Shown: positions 25,810 through 32,701, numbered from the stretch's first letter. The stretch is 32,701 bases of DNA from Dysgonomonas sp. 511 (GCF_010501105.1 NZ_QVMQ01000022.1:1-32701); one strand, 5' to 3'. The notes: generated by a model not told the origin, from the letters alone. Numbers and translations are program-made.

Positions 25810-26838
25810 ATGGCACAAAATAATAATTCTGAAAATTTATTTGTTGACGATAATATAGATGCTCAATCTCAATCAAATTGCTTTCACATAAATGATTTAC
25901 TAAAAAATGCACTCCAAAAACTAGAGGTTGCGGCTAATAGACCTGATGGTATTAGCGGATTACATTCAGGTTTTGAAAGTTTAGATAAAATCACTTCCGG
26001 ATGGCAGAATGGAGACCTTATTGTTATATCTGGTCGTCCTGCAATGGGTAAAACCGCATTTATTTTATCAATGATCCGTAATATGGCTGTAGAACATAGT
26101 ACTTCAATAGGAATTTTTTCTTTAGGGGAAACAGATGTTCAAATAATGAACCGATTAATAGTTAATTGTTGCGAGATACCAGGAGAAAAAATCAAAAATG
26201 GTCAATTAGCTCCATATGAATGGGAACAATTAGATTATAAGATTAAAGAACTATATGATGCTCCTATTTATATAGATTGTCCAGCAAGACTTTCTATACA
26301 GGAATTTTGTGAGAAAGCCAAAGCAATGGTAATAGAGAATGGAATTCAAATATTATTTATAGATTATGTTCAACGATTAACTGTTGTCAATAAATACTCA
26401 GAAAATCGTTATAACGAAATCAATTATATATCCAGAGAACTTAAATCATTGGCCAGAGAATTGAATATACCTATCATTGTTGTATCTCAAATGAATCGAA
26501 ATATAGAATATGATAAATATAGGATAGGAGCAGAAGGGAAAAAACCTCAATTGACCGATTTAAGAGATAGTGGTACTCTTTGTGAAGATGCGGATTTAGT
26601 CTGTTTTATACATCGTCCCGAATATTATCATATTTATGAAGATGAGAAAGGGAATAGTCTATTCGGTCTTGCTGATATTATAATTGCTAAGCATAGAAAT
26701 GGAGCCACAGGTGATATTCAATTGCGGTTTAAAAGTGAATTCTGTAGATTCCAAGAGAATAAAGAAGAAGATTATCCAATAAATAAAGATATCCTCGATA
26801 AATACAAAGATTTGTATAAAGGAGATCCTCCATTTTAA
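25810..26838 (+). CDS. DnaB-type RecA-fold helicase/ATPase without the DnaB N-domain
   Basis: A 342-residue protein matching the C-terminal motor domain of replicative helicase DnaB. Motifs: Walker A GRPAMGKT (75-82), Walker B LFIDY (182-186), VSQMNR (225-230), LTDLRDSG (248-255), DADLVCFIHRPEYY (260-273) and the arginine-finger region IIAKHRNGATG. The first 45 residues are polar, and the DnaB N-terminal helical domain (about 100-150 residues, used for ring assembly and primase contact) is absent. In the H1a motif the DnaB catalytic glutamate (SLEM) is replaced: the sequence reads SLGETD, so Gly106 occupies its place. It is the first gene of the cargo cassette, 113 bases before the SIR2-Argonaute gene and on the same strand. 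It may be a defence partner or a replication/mobilisation helicase of the element. Confidence 0.85.
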   Translation: MAQNNNSENLFVDDNIDAQSQSNCFHINDLLKNALQKLEVAANRPDGISGLHSGFESLDKITSGWQNGDLIVISGRPAMGKTAFILSMIRNMAVEHSTSIGIFSLGETDVQIMNRLIVNCCEIPGEKIKNGQLAPYEWEQLDYKIKELYDAPIYIDCPARLSIQEFCEKAKAMVIENGIQILFIDYVQRLTVVNKYSENRYNEINYISRELKSLARELNIPIIVVSQMNRNIEYDKYRIGAEGKKPQLTDLRDSGTLCEDADLVCFIHRPEYYHIYEDEKGNSLFGLADIIIAKHRNGATGDIQLRFKSEFCRFQENKEEDYPINKDILDKYKDLYKGDPPF

Positions 26839-26887
26839 TATAATCTCTAAAATTAACTAAACATCATAATCGGATTTTTTAGGGTAA

Positions 26888-26904
26888 ATAATTTGTTAAA
26901 TTAT
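26888..26904. promoter_or_regulatory. Operator-like palindrome before the SIR2-Argonaute gene
   Basis: ATAATTT (26888-26894) and AAATTAT (26898-26904) form a perfect 7-bp inverted repeat with a GTT spacer, 48 bases before the start codon. It is AT-rich and could occur by chance, but its position suits an operator or a short mRNA hairpin. Confidence 0.35.
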
Positions 26905-26951
26905 GAAACATAAATCCATATAAAAACTACTTAAAAACTTATATAAAATTC

Positions 26952-29900
26952 ATGGGAGAAGATTTAATCTTAGAATACGATGCATTCTTAAGGTCTTTTA
27001 AGAGGAATATTGATGTTCCTCACTCTTTTTTATTGGGGGCAGGAGCCTCAATTAGCTCAGGTATTCAGTCTGCATATGATTGTATTTGGGAATGGAAAAA
27101 AGATATATACTTATCAAAAAATATAAATGCATCTGAATATTATAAGAATTTCAAGGAAGAAGCAGTCAGAAAAAGCATCCAAAAATGGCTGGATAATGAA
27201 GGTGAATATCCAATACTAGATTCGCCTGAAGAATATAGTTTTTATGCAGAAAAAGCATATCCAATTAGCGAGGATAGAAGGAAGTATTTCTTTAGTTTAA
27301 TAGAAAATAAGGAACCATATATTGGCTATAAATTACTATGCCTTTTAGCCGATTGCAATATTGTAAAGGCTGTTTGGACTACAAACTTTGATGGATTAAC
27401 GGCCCGTTCTGCCCACCAAAATAAACTAACCCCAATTGAAATAACGCTGGATAATGTTGATAGAATCTACCGTAATCAAAGTTCAAAAGAGTTGCTTACA
27501 ATAGCACTTCATGGGGATTACAAATTCTCTACATTAAAAAATACAGAGAAAGAATTAGATTCACAGAATGATGTTTTTAAAGACCATTTGTCAAATTATC
27601 ATACAGATAAAAATTTGATTATACTAGGTTTTAGTGGTAGGGATAAGTCCTTAATGGGAGCATTAAAAGAAGCCTTTACAAGAAAAGGTTCAGGAAGATT
27701 ATACTGGTGTGGATATGGAAATAATATTAGCCCTGAAATTTGTGAGTTGTTGTTGGAGATAAGAAAATCAGGGAGAGAAGCATATTACATAGCTACGGAC
27801 GGTTTTGATAAAACAATGATCCATTTATCAAAATCAGCATTTGAGGATAATCAAAGTATATCCAAAAAGATAGATGATGCATTAAAGAATTCAGTTAATG
27901 AGGAAATTAACAAAACAGAATTCTCTTTAAATTTCAAGAAAACAGACAAATACATAAAAAGCAATTTACATCCTATAGTCTTTCCTAAAGAAGTATTTCA
28001 ATTTGAAATTGATTATGGAAGTGAAAGACCTTGGAGCTTCTTAAGGACAATAACAAAAGATACTGATATCTGTGCTATACCTTTTAAGAAAAGAGTTTTT
28101 GCGTTAGGAACTCTAAGTGATATAAACAGAGTATTTAAGAACCATCTGAAAGGAGAAATAAAACGTGAGCCAATCTCTAAATTCGATATTGAAAATGTTA
28201 GTTCTTTTAAATCGCTAATGCTACAAGCGATATTAAAATATTTTTCTGTCCAATCTAATGTTGATACAGATGGTAGAGATAAGTTATGGTTTAAATCAGC
28301 AGAAAATAAAACTGGAAATATATCAGTACATAAATCTATATTTTTATCATTGTATTTTGATAAAAATAAAGACTATGCTTATTTGTCTTTCTCTCCGACC
28401 ATTCATTTAACTTCTACAGAAGAAATATCTAAAATGCAAAAGCAGTCTACCAGCAAAGTTATATTGGAAAAGCTATATAATAATAAGTATGATGATTATT
28501 TAGAAGAATGGAATAAAATACTCTTTAATGGGCAACGATTAAAATTTGAATATCCGGCATCTTCCGGAACTGGTTTTGAATTTCAAATTTCATGTAATTC
28601 AGCTTATGGCGAAATACATGTGCTTGATCCTAGTTTTAGAGCCTTTAGTCCAAACTCTTTCGAGAAAAAACAAGCTCCATTTAAGGGTATACAATTTCTT
28701 GAACCTCAACTTATTTTTAGGAATAAAGTAAGTGAAAGTGAATTTCGAGATTATCATCCCATGAGAGGCTTAGTCTGCAATAGACCTTATGATGTGAATT
28801 TGAATGGTGTAATTTATTCAAAAGAAATTAATTTATCTGTCATTTGTGGTAAACAATACTCCGGTAAGTTTTACAACTTTTTATCTCAATTACAAGTTAA
28901 GCATCCTACTGAAAATATTAATCCTGATTATTTGATTGATTATCCGGGATTTTCATCAGTATTTGATATCCCTCTAAATATTCCATATATTGAAGATACA
29001 GATAACTGGTTCGATATAGATTTTCAAGGTAATAATAGCCTCAATACACATGAAAATGCTTTGCTATTGGCTAGGCTTATCACTACTAAAATTGACCAGA
29101 TAGCAAATACTCATACACAAAGTACAATTGTTATATTTATTCCTGAGGAATGGCAGCCCTTTGAAAACTATTCAAATGATGGTGAGAGTTTTGATTTGCA
29201 CGATTATATTAAGGCTTTCTCCGCATCAAGAGGTATTTCAACACAGTTAATAAGAGAAGATACTTTAGAAGACAATCTGAAATGTCAAATTTATTGGTGG
29301 TTATCTTTATCTTTCTATGTTAAGTCTTTAAGGACTCCATGGTTATTGAATAACCAGGAGAAAAACACTGCATATGCAGGAATTGGCTATAGTGTATCAA
29401 AAATTCAGGATAAACCTGAAATAGTTATTGGTTGTAGCCACATCTATGATTCGAACGGACAAGGGCTAAAATATAAACTATCTAAGATTGACGACTTTTA
29501 TCTTGATAGACAGTCCAATCCCTATTTATCTTATAAAGACGCATTTCAATTTGGAGTTTCAATTAGAGAGCTATTTTACCATTCTCTCGATAAACTTCCT
29601 GAAAGGGTAGTAATACACAAAAGAACCAAATTTACGGAAGATGAGATTAATGGAATAAAAGCAAGTTTAAATAAAGCAGGCATCCATAAGATTGATTTAA
29701 TTGAAATAAACTATGAACCTGATGCTCGTTTCGTTGCAATGAGTGTATATAATGGTAATCTACAAGTAGATCGATTCCCAATTTCAAGAGGTACATGTAT
29801 ACTAACTAATAAATATACAGCCTTATTATGGACTCATGGTATTGTCCCGTCTGTTAGACATAATAACTATAAATTTTATTTAGGAGGAAGAAGTATTCCG

Positions 29901-30110
29901 GCTCCTCTAAAGATCACAAAACATCATGGGGAAACTGATATTAATATAATAGCTTCCGAAATACTTGGTTTAACCAAAATGAATTGGAACTCATTTGATT
30001 TGTATTCAAAACTTCCTTCAACGATAGATTCCTCAAACCAAATAGCTAGAATTGGTAAATTATTGTCTCGTTTTGAAGGGAAAACTTATGATTATAGGCT
30101 CTTTATATAA
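26952..30110 (+). CDS. Single-chain SIR2-APAZ-Argonaute defence protein (SPARSA-type)
   Basis: A 1052-residue fusion. Residues about 1-290 are a SIR2 NADase domain with GAGAS (29-33), TTNFD (143-147, Asn145), catalytic His187 in HGD, and GFSGRD (226-231). An APAZ-like middle follows (about 330-600). The MID domain (about 690-810) has a candidate guide 5'-phosphate pocket: Tyr752, Lys754, Gln765 (GISTQLIRED) and Lys791 (SLSFYVKSLRTPW). The PIWI domain ends RSIPAPLKITKHHGETDI, ASEILGLTKMNWNS and YDYRLFI. Its nuclease tetrad is lost: IGCSH at 827 where IGxD is expected, and HKRT at 889 where HRDG is expected. Short Argonautes of this kind use a guide to sense invading plasmid or phage nucleic acid and then deplete NAD+, killing or arresting the cell. 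Fused SIR2-APAZ-Ago proteins are known (PgSir2-Ago). It ends 7 bases before a perfect terminator. Confidence 0.9.
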   Translation: MGEDLILEYDAFLRSFKRNIDVPHSFLLGAGASISSGIQSAYDCIWEWKKDIYLSKNINASEYYKNFKEEAVRKSIQKWLDNEGEYPILDSPEEYSFYAEKAYPISEDRRKYFFSLIENKEPYIGYKLLCLLADCNIVKAVWTTNFDGLTARSAHQNKLTPIEITLDNVDRIYRNQSSKELLTIALHGDYKFSTLKNTEKELDSQNDVFKDHLSNYHTDKNLIILGFSGRDKSLMGALKEAFTRKGSGRLYWCGYGNNISPEICELLLEIRKSGREAYYIATDGFDKTMIHLSKSAFEDNQSISKKIDDALKNSVNEEINKTEFSLNFKKTDKYIKSNLHPIVFPKEVFQFEIDYGSERPWSFLRTITKDTDICAIPFKKRVFALGTLSDINRVFKNHLKGEIKREPISKFDIENVSSFKSLMLQAILKYFSVQSNVDTDGRDKLWFKSAENKTGNISVHKSIFLSLYFDKNKDYAYLSFSPTIHLTSTEEISKMQKQSTSKVILEKLYNNKYDDYLEEWNKILFNGQRLKFEYPASSGTGFEFQISCNSAYGEIHVLDPSFRAFSPNSFEKKQAPFKGIQFLEPQLIFRNKVSESEFRDYHPMRGLVCNRPYDVNLNGVIYSKEINLSVICGKQYSGKFYNFLSQLQVKHPTENINPDYLIDYPGFSSVFDIPLNIPYIEDTDNWFDIDFQGNNSLNTHENALLLARLITTKIDQIANTHTQSTIVIFIPEEWQPFENYSNDGESFDLHDYIKAFSASRGISTQLIREDTLEDNLKCQIYWWLSLSFYVKSLRTPWLLNNQEKNTAYAGIGYSVSKIQDKPEIVIGCSHIYDSNGQGLKYKLSKIDDFYLDRQSNPYLSYKDAFQFGVSIRELFYHSLDKLPERVVIHKRTKFTEDEINGIKASLNKAGIHKIDLIEINYEPDARFVAMSVYNGNLQVDRFPISRGTCILTNKYTALLWTHGIVPSVRHNNYKFYLGGRSIPAPLKITKHHGETDINIIASEILGLTKMNWNSFDLYSKLPSTIDSSNQIARIGKLLSRFEGKTYDYRLFI

Positions 30111-30117
30111 TAATTTG

Positions 30118-30153
30118 AAAATAAAAGGATAAATTTAATTATCCTTTTATTTT
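30118..30153. terminator. Perfect 15-bp bidirectional terminator
   Basis: AAAATAAAAGGATAA (30118-30132) pairs perfectly with TTATCCTTTTATTTT (30139-30153), loop ATTTAA, with T-runs on both strands. It ends the SIR2-Argonaute gene and overlaps the last codons of the convergent coiled-coil frame. Confidence 0.85.
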
Positions 30154-30423
30154 TTCTTTCATTTCATAAATCCACTCTGTTCCTTTATAAGTATTGTTAA
30201 ATGTAGGTTCCAAGTAATCCTCTTCACATTTGATGATGCGTTTCTCTATGATGATCTGATTATCAACAATATTTTTACTTGTTTTTTGAACATATTCTTT
30301 TAACTCTTTATTTTGAGAAGACAGTTCTTCAACTTTTTCATTTAAGCTTACTATTTCAGACTTTAATGTTTTTAATTCCTGTAATATTAGACTTTAATCA
30401 TCTTTATTTGATAATAACCCCAT
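30139..30423 (-). pseudogene. Small coiled-coil protein gene with an in-frame stop at codon 10
   Basis: On the minus strand ATG (30423) opens MGLLSNKDD, then TAA (30396-30394), and the same frame stays open for 84 more codons to TAA at 30139. The downstream part is a good heptad coiled coil (LQELKTLKSEIVSLNEKVEE, LSSQNKELKEYVQ) followed by RIIKCEEDYLEPTFNNTYKG and TEWIYEMKEKIKG. No usable ATG, GTG or TTG follows the stop before the coiled coil, so the protein is probably lost to a nonsense substitution (for example CAA or GAA to TAA) unless the stop is read through. The product would be about 94 residues. Family unknown. It converges on the SIR2-Argonaute gene. Confidence 0.55.
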
Positions 30424-30441
30424 AATATATTTGTTTTATAT

Positions 30442-30459
30442 AATAAATGATCATTTATT
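30442..30459. promoter_or_regulatory. Perfect 18-bp palindrome
   Basis: AATAAATGATCATTTATT is its own reverse complement. It lies 19 bases upstream of the coiled-coil gene start (minus strand) and 18 bases downstream of the 185-residue gene's stop. With no loop it is more likely a protein-binding site than a terminator. Confidence 0.45.
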
Positions 30460-30476
30460 CTATTACGCTGTTCTCC

Positions 30477-31034
30477 CTAATTGATTATCATACACTCTTT
30501 CACCAGCCTTTCAATTTCTTCTCTTTGTTTATCAGAGGAGCAAAACGCATAACTTTCGATAATCAAACGTGTTGCCGTTAATCCCTGCCTATGAGGGTCT
30601 AAATCTTCGTCGGTCAGCAGGAATAGGCAACGTAAGGCTTCTTTCGGAAAATCGGTTCGTCTATTTTCCAAATAATCCGTTATCTGGCTGAATACATCAT
30701 TGTAAGTTTCTGTAAAATGAGGACTCTGTTGCAAACTTTTTGTCCTTTCCCTGTTTCTTAAGATAACCTCATTCATCGTCTCCGCAAAACAGAAAACCGC
30801 AACTTTCCTGTAATCGGTTTCTCCGACCATACTGCTATACTTCATTCCTGTGAGAATATATTCTTCAAATGGTATTCCGTTTTCCAGAATATTGTCTATT
30901 TCTTTAAAAAGACATTGCTGATCTTCATATGGCCTTTCCTCGATGAAATAACGAAAAGTTCTTGTACGCCTTACTTCTTCCATGGATTGTTCCCGCTGTT
31001 CGGCTGATACTCTATAATATAAGTCTTGTCCCAT
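30477..31034 (-). CDS. Hypothetical protein, 185 residues
   Basis: A soluble, highly charged, mostly helical protein I do not recognise. Notable stretches are EVRRTRTFRYFIEERPYEDQ, MVGETDYRKVAVFCFAETMN, TDYLENRRTDFPKEALRCLF, LLTDEDLDPHRQGLTATRLI. No signal peptide, membrane helix, HTH or obvious catalytic motif. Codon use and base composition are less AT-rich than in the cargo genes next to it, similar to the mob and transfer genes, so it likely belongs to the element backbone. It is divergent from the HU gene, with about 97 bases of shared promoter region. Confidence 0.7.
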   Translation of the reverse strand: MGQDLYYRVSAEQREQSMEEVRRTRTFRYFIEERPYEDQQCLFKEIDNILENGIPFEEYILTGMKYSSMVGETDYRKVAVFCFAETMNEVILRNRERTKSLQQSPHFTETYNDVFSQITDYLENRRTDFPKEALRCLFLLTDEDLDPHRQGLTATRLIIESYAFCSSDKQREEIERLVKECMIIN

Positions 31035-31070
31035 TTATAAGTCTTTTTAATAATTTGTGCCTGTGTATTA

Positions 31071-31109
31071 TTTATCAGGTAAGGAAATAATAAATACCTT
31101 TGCAAGGTA
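31071..31109 (+). promoter_or_regulatory. HU gene promoter with overlapping palindromic operator
   Basis: TTTA (31071-31074), 20 bases, then TACCTTTG (31095-31102), an exact TAnnTTTG. The palindrome TACCTTTGCAAGGTA (31095-31109; arms TACCTT / AAGGTA, centre TGC) covers the -7 element and the start site, so a bound protein would block initiation. The HU ATG is at 31132. Confidence 0.65.
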
Positions 31110-31131
31110 ACAAATAATTTATAATCGGACT

Positions 31132-31404
31132 ATGACTAAAGCAGATTTAGTGGCGCAGATTGCCCAGAACACAGGGATAGATAGAGTATCTGTCCTTAAG
31201 GTTGTCGAATCATTTATGGAAGAAGTAAAACTATCTTTAGAAAAAGGTAAAAATGTATATCTAAGAGGTTTCGGTAGTTTTATTATTAAGGAAAGGGCAG
31301 AAAAGACAGCACGTAATATATCCAAGAACACAACAATCATTATTCCTGCACATTCTATTCCTGCTTTTAAACCATCCAAAGCATTTATTTTAGATAAAAA
31401 ATAA
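31132..31404 (+). CDS. HU-family DNA-binding protein
   Basis: A 90-residue nucleoid-type protein (HU/IHF). It begins MTKADLVAQIAQNTGI with the dimerisation helices, then the SFMEEVKLSLEKGKNVYLRG and FGSFIIKER core, and TARNISKNTTIIIPAHSIPA, which gives the DNA-intercalating beta-arm with the conserved proline, and ends FKPSKAFILDKK. Length is standard. Elements of this group commonly carry an HU copy next to the integration module, where DNA bending assists recombination; the host will also have chromosomal HU genes. It has its own promoter with an operator-like palindrome. Confidence 0.93.
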   Translation: MTKADLVAQIAQNTGIDRVSVLKVVESFMEEVKLSLEKGKNVYLRGFGSFIIKERAEKTARNISKNTTIIIPAHSIPAFKPSKAFILDKK

Positions 31405-31437
31405 GCAAATAATAATAATTGAATTATCAATAAAAAA

Positions 31438-31468
31438 GAAAGCAAAGCCTCAGTATGGCTTTGCTTTC
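31438..31468 (-). terminator. Perfect 12-bp hairpin terminator
   Basis: GAAAGCAAAGCC (31438-31449) pairs with GGCTTTGCTTTC (31457-31468), loop TCAGTAT. On the minus strand the stem is followed by CTTTTTTA, so it best serves the RhuM-like gene; it may also stop read-through from the HU gene 34 bases away. Confidence 0.8.
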
Positions 31469-31489
31469 AATCTATATAACTACTTATCC

Positions 31490-31912
31490 CTAGTTCCATT
31501 CATGCTGTTGCCGGGATATGGATGCTGGTAAGTCTATTAGTTTTGGATTAACCAGCTGTTCTACAATCCATCTTCTTAACACCTGTGCATTTTCCGAATC
31601 AATACGGAAAGCCTGAGCAATAATAAATTCGAGGTTAAGTTCATACGGCTCATACTTTACCTTATTCCGACTGGTATTTACAATGGTATGATATCTACAG
31701 GTTTTTTCCATATCCAAGATATTAGTATTGAGAATATTCTCAATACAACAGTCAATAATTCTTTGTTTGATATCGAATAAATTTGACAAATCAGCTTTAG
31801 CCAGCCACACAGTCCCATTTACAGGATTGAATATCACACTTTTTCGATTGCCGTTATCATAATCTGTTTCTATGGTAAGAATACCTTTATTTATTGTTAT
31901 CATGCTATTCAT
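31490..31912 (-). CDS. RhuM-like small protein
   Basis: A 140-residue protein. TVWLAKADLSNLFDIKQRII, DMEKTCRYHTIV and YELNLEFIIAQAFRIDSENA QVLRRW correspond to the RhuM/virulence-protein pattern (VWLTQxxMAxLF, then a YNLDxIIxxxYRVNS block and FRRWA), a domain with a DNA-binding-like helical fold of unclear role, frequent near integrases in Bacteroidota mobile elements. It is 7 bases downstream of the recombinase frame and so probably co-transcribed with it. ATG 31903 is an alternative start. Family assignment is from memory of motif spacing. Confidence 0.65.
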   Translation of the reverse strand: MNSMITINKGILTIETDYDNGNRKSVIFNPVNGTVWLAKADLSNLFDIKQRIIDCCIENILNTNILDMEKTCRYHTIVNTSRNKVKYEPYELNLEFIIAQAFRIDSENAQVLRRWIVEQLVNPKLIDLPASISRQQHEWN

Positions 31913-31919
31913 ATTTTAT

Positions 31920-32701
31920 CTATAATGTTTGATATTCTTGATTATTATCGGTTTGTTCTCTTTCGGGGAATCGTCTGTTTCTTCTACCCGGTTTATAGAT
32001 TTTGGCTTGGTTGGTAGTATCTGTACTATCAGGCAATTCGTACTTTCCGACTATTCTGTTGGATAGATTCGTCATATCCTCATTGATTTTAGTTCGGGTA
32101 ACTTCGGCATATATCTGAGTGGTCTTGATGGACAAATGCCCCATCATCTGACTCTGGCTTTCAATAGGTACACCCTGTGTCAGGCAGACTGTTGTGGCGA
32201 AAGTAAATCTGCTCATATGGAATGTCAGGCGTTTGTCTATCTTAGCCAGCTTTGCCAATCGTTTCAACTGCCAGTTCATATTGACATGGGTTTGTAATTT
32301 GAAAATTTTATCTCCTGTGCCTCTAAATTCAGTATCTTTATACTTGTCGAGTATTAGCATGGGAATATCCAATAGAGGGATATAAGATGCTGTTCCTGTC
32401 TTCTGCCTTCTTAATGATTGTTTGGTGCGTTCTGAAATTAGGCTGGCTTCATACTCTGCAATTGAACTAATGATATGCAGGATGAATCGATTGGCTTTGG
32501 GAAAATCGCAGAAAACAATCTCTACATCGCTTTCTAACAGCCGACTGGTAAATGCTACATTGCGGGAGAGACGATCCAATTTGGCACAAATTAGAATAGA
32601 ACCGGTTTGCCTACATTGTTCTAATGCTTCTGCTAATTTAGGACGATGATTATTTTTACCTGTTTCCGTTTCTAAATACTCTTTGAGAATTTTTGGGTTA
32701 T
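31920..32701 (-). CDS. Chimeric site-specific recombinase: serine-resolvase part fused to tyrosine-integrase C-terminus (5' end outside window)
   Basis: The frame is open to the right edge, so the N-terminus is missing. Visible residues 1-96 match the catalytic domain of serine recombinases: ETGKNNHRPKLAEALEQC, ILICAKLDRLSRNVAF, VEIVFCDFPKANRFILHIIS, SSIAEYEASLISERTK; the nucleophile serine would be upstream. Around residue 97-103 (about 32395-32415) the sequence changes to a tyrosine recombinase: KTGTASYIPLLDIP, LILDKYKD, then HMSRFTFATT (His161, Arg164), QMMGHLSIKTTQIYAEV (His188, Tyr197). Thus the HxxR, H and Tyr of the tyrosine catalytic site are kept, but the core-binding domain and first arginine box are absent, and the serine recombinase lacks its own C-terminal DNA-binding domain. 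A TTG at 32579 is not a credible start. Whether either activity survives is unknown; an assembly or read chimera is possible. Confidence 0.8.
   Translation of the reverse strand, partial: NPKILKEYLETETGKNNHRPKLAEALEQCRQTGSILICAKLDRLSRNVAFTSRLLESDVEIVFCDFPKANRFILHIISSIAEYEASLISERTKQSLRRQKTGTASYIPLLDIPMLILDKYKDTEFRGTGDKIFKLQTHVNMNWQLKRLAKLAKIDKRLTFHMSRFTFATTVCLTQGVPIESQSQMMGHLSIKTTQIYAEVTRTKINEDMTNLSNRIVGKYELPDSTDTTNQAKIYKPGRRNRRFPEREQTDNNQEYQTL

Larger units (their letters stand above)
18232..32701. mobile_element. Integrative mobilisable (or truncated conjugative) element, right end outside the window
   Basis: From about 18.2 kb the content switches to RteC-like regulators, excisionase-type HTH proteins, a relaxase and relaxosome pair, an oriT candidate, DUF3408/ParA transfer genes, defence cargo, HU, a RhuM-like protein and a site-specific recombinase. 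This is the layout of Bacteroidota integrative elements (mobilisation genes facing a ParA-led transfer operon, as in CTnDOT). No coupling protein (TraG/VirD4), TraJ/K/M/N-type pore genes or VirB4 ATPase is seen, so transfer would need a helper unless those genes lie beyond the right edge. Neither end is defined: I found no direct repeat that could be attL or attR, and the left border may lie anywhere between 18078 and 18232. Confidence 0.65.

Noticed and set aside
32577..32579. TTG at 32579 as the true start of the recombinase
   Set aside because: The serine-recombinase sequence continues in frame to the window edge (KNNHRPKLAEALEQC, ILICAKLDRLSR), so the gene starts outside.
1..32701. CRISPR arrays, tRNA genes, complete insertion sequences
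   Set aside because: No regularly spaced repeats, no cloverleaf besides the tmRNA, and no transposase were seen.

Overview
The window comes from a member of the Bacteroidales (low-GC, Bacteroides/Parabacteroides/Dysgonomonas-like; I cannot name the genus). The evidence is a SusC/SusD pair under an ECF sigma/FecR pair, promoters of the Bacteroidota type (TTTG, about 20 bases, TAnnTTTG), a tmRNA whose tag ends in YALAA, BACON, DUF5689, RteC and DUF3408 proteins, and a Bacteroidota mobilisation module.

Layout. (1) 1-1010: a strong minus-strand promoter and leader that run off the left edge (rRNA-operon-like), then tmRNA (ssrA) with its terminator. (2) 1011-2060: remnants, namely part of a tyrosine integrase directly downstream of ssrA (a common attachment site) and the N-terminal domain of a SusC protein. 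(3) 2063-16624: a polysaccharide-utilisation-type locus. An ECF sigma factor and FecR-type anti-sigma face a SusC with an STN signalling domain (frameshifted in this sequence). These are followed by SusD, an EEP-fold phosphohydrolase lipoprotein, a BACON/DUF5689 lipoprotein, a GH3 glycosidase, an SGNH esterase with a GxDLY domain and a glycerophosphodiester phosphodiesterase. A GlpT-like organophosphate antiporter ends this part at 18078. The mix suggests a glycan or conjugate carrying glycerol phosphate or another phosphodiester.

(4) About 18.2 kb to the right edge: an integrative mobilisable element. It holds an RteC-like regulator (two frameshifts) and an excisionase-type HTH protein; an unrecognised 267-residue protein behind an operator-like promoter; relaxase and relaxosome genes with an inverted-repeat-rich oriT candidate; a DUF3408/DUF3408/ParA/accessory transfer operon ending in RteC-like and two HTH genes; a cargo cassette; and a regulatory/integration end (HU, RhuM-like protein, recombinase). 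No TraG/VirD4 or mating-pore genes are visible, so it would need a helper or is truncated.

The cargo is the most interesting part. Between two long perfect hairpin terminators lie a DnaB-type RecA-fold ATPase without the DnaB N-domain, and a 1052-residue single-chain SIR2-APAZ-MID-PIWI protein. The latter has an intact SIR2 NADase motif set and a PIWI domain without catalytic residues: a fused short prokaryotic Argonaute of the SPARSA type. The DnaB-like partner is not part of any such system I know. At the right edge a reading frame joins a serine-recombinase catalytic domain in frame to the C-terminal half of a tyrosine recombinase, an apparent chimera.

Caution: three frameshifts (one in susC, two in the rteC-like gene) all fall in homopolymer runs, so sequencing error is a live alternative to real gene decay.
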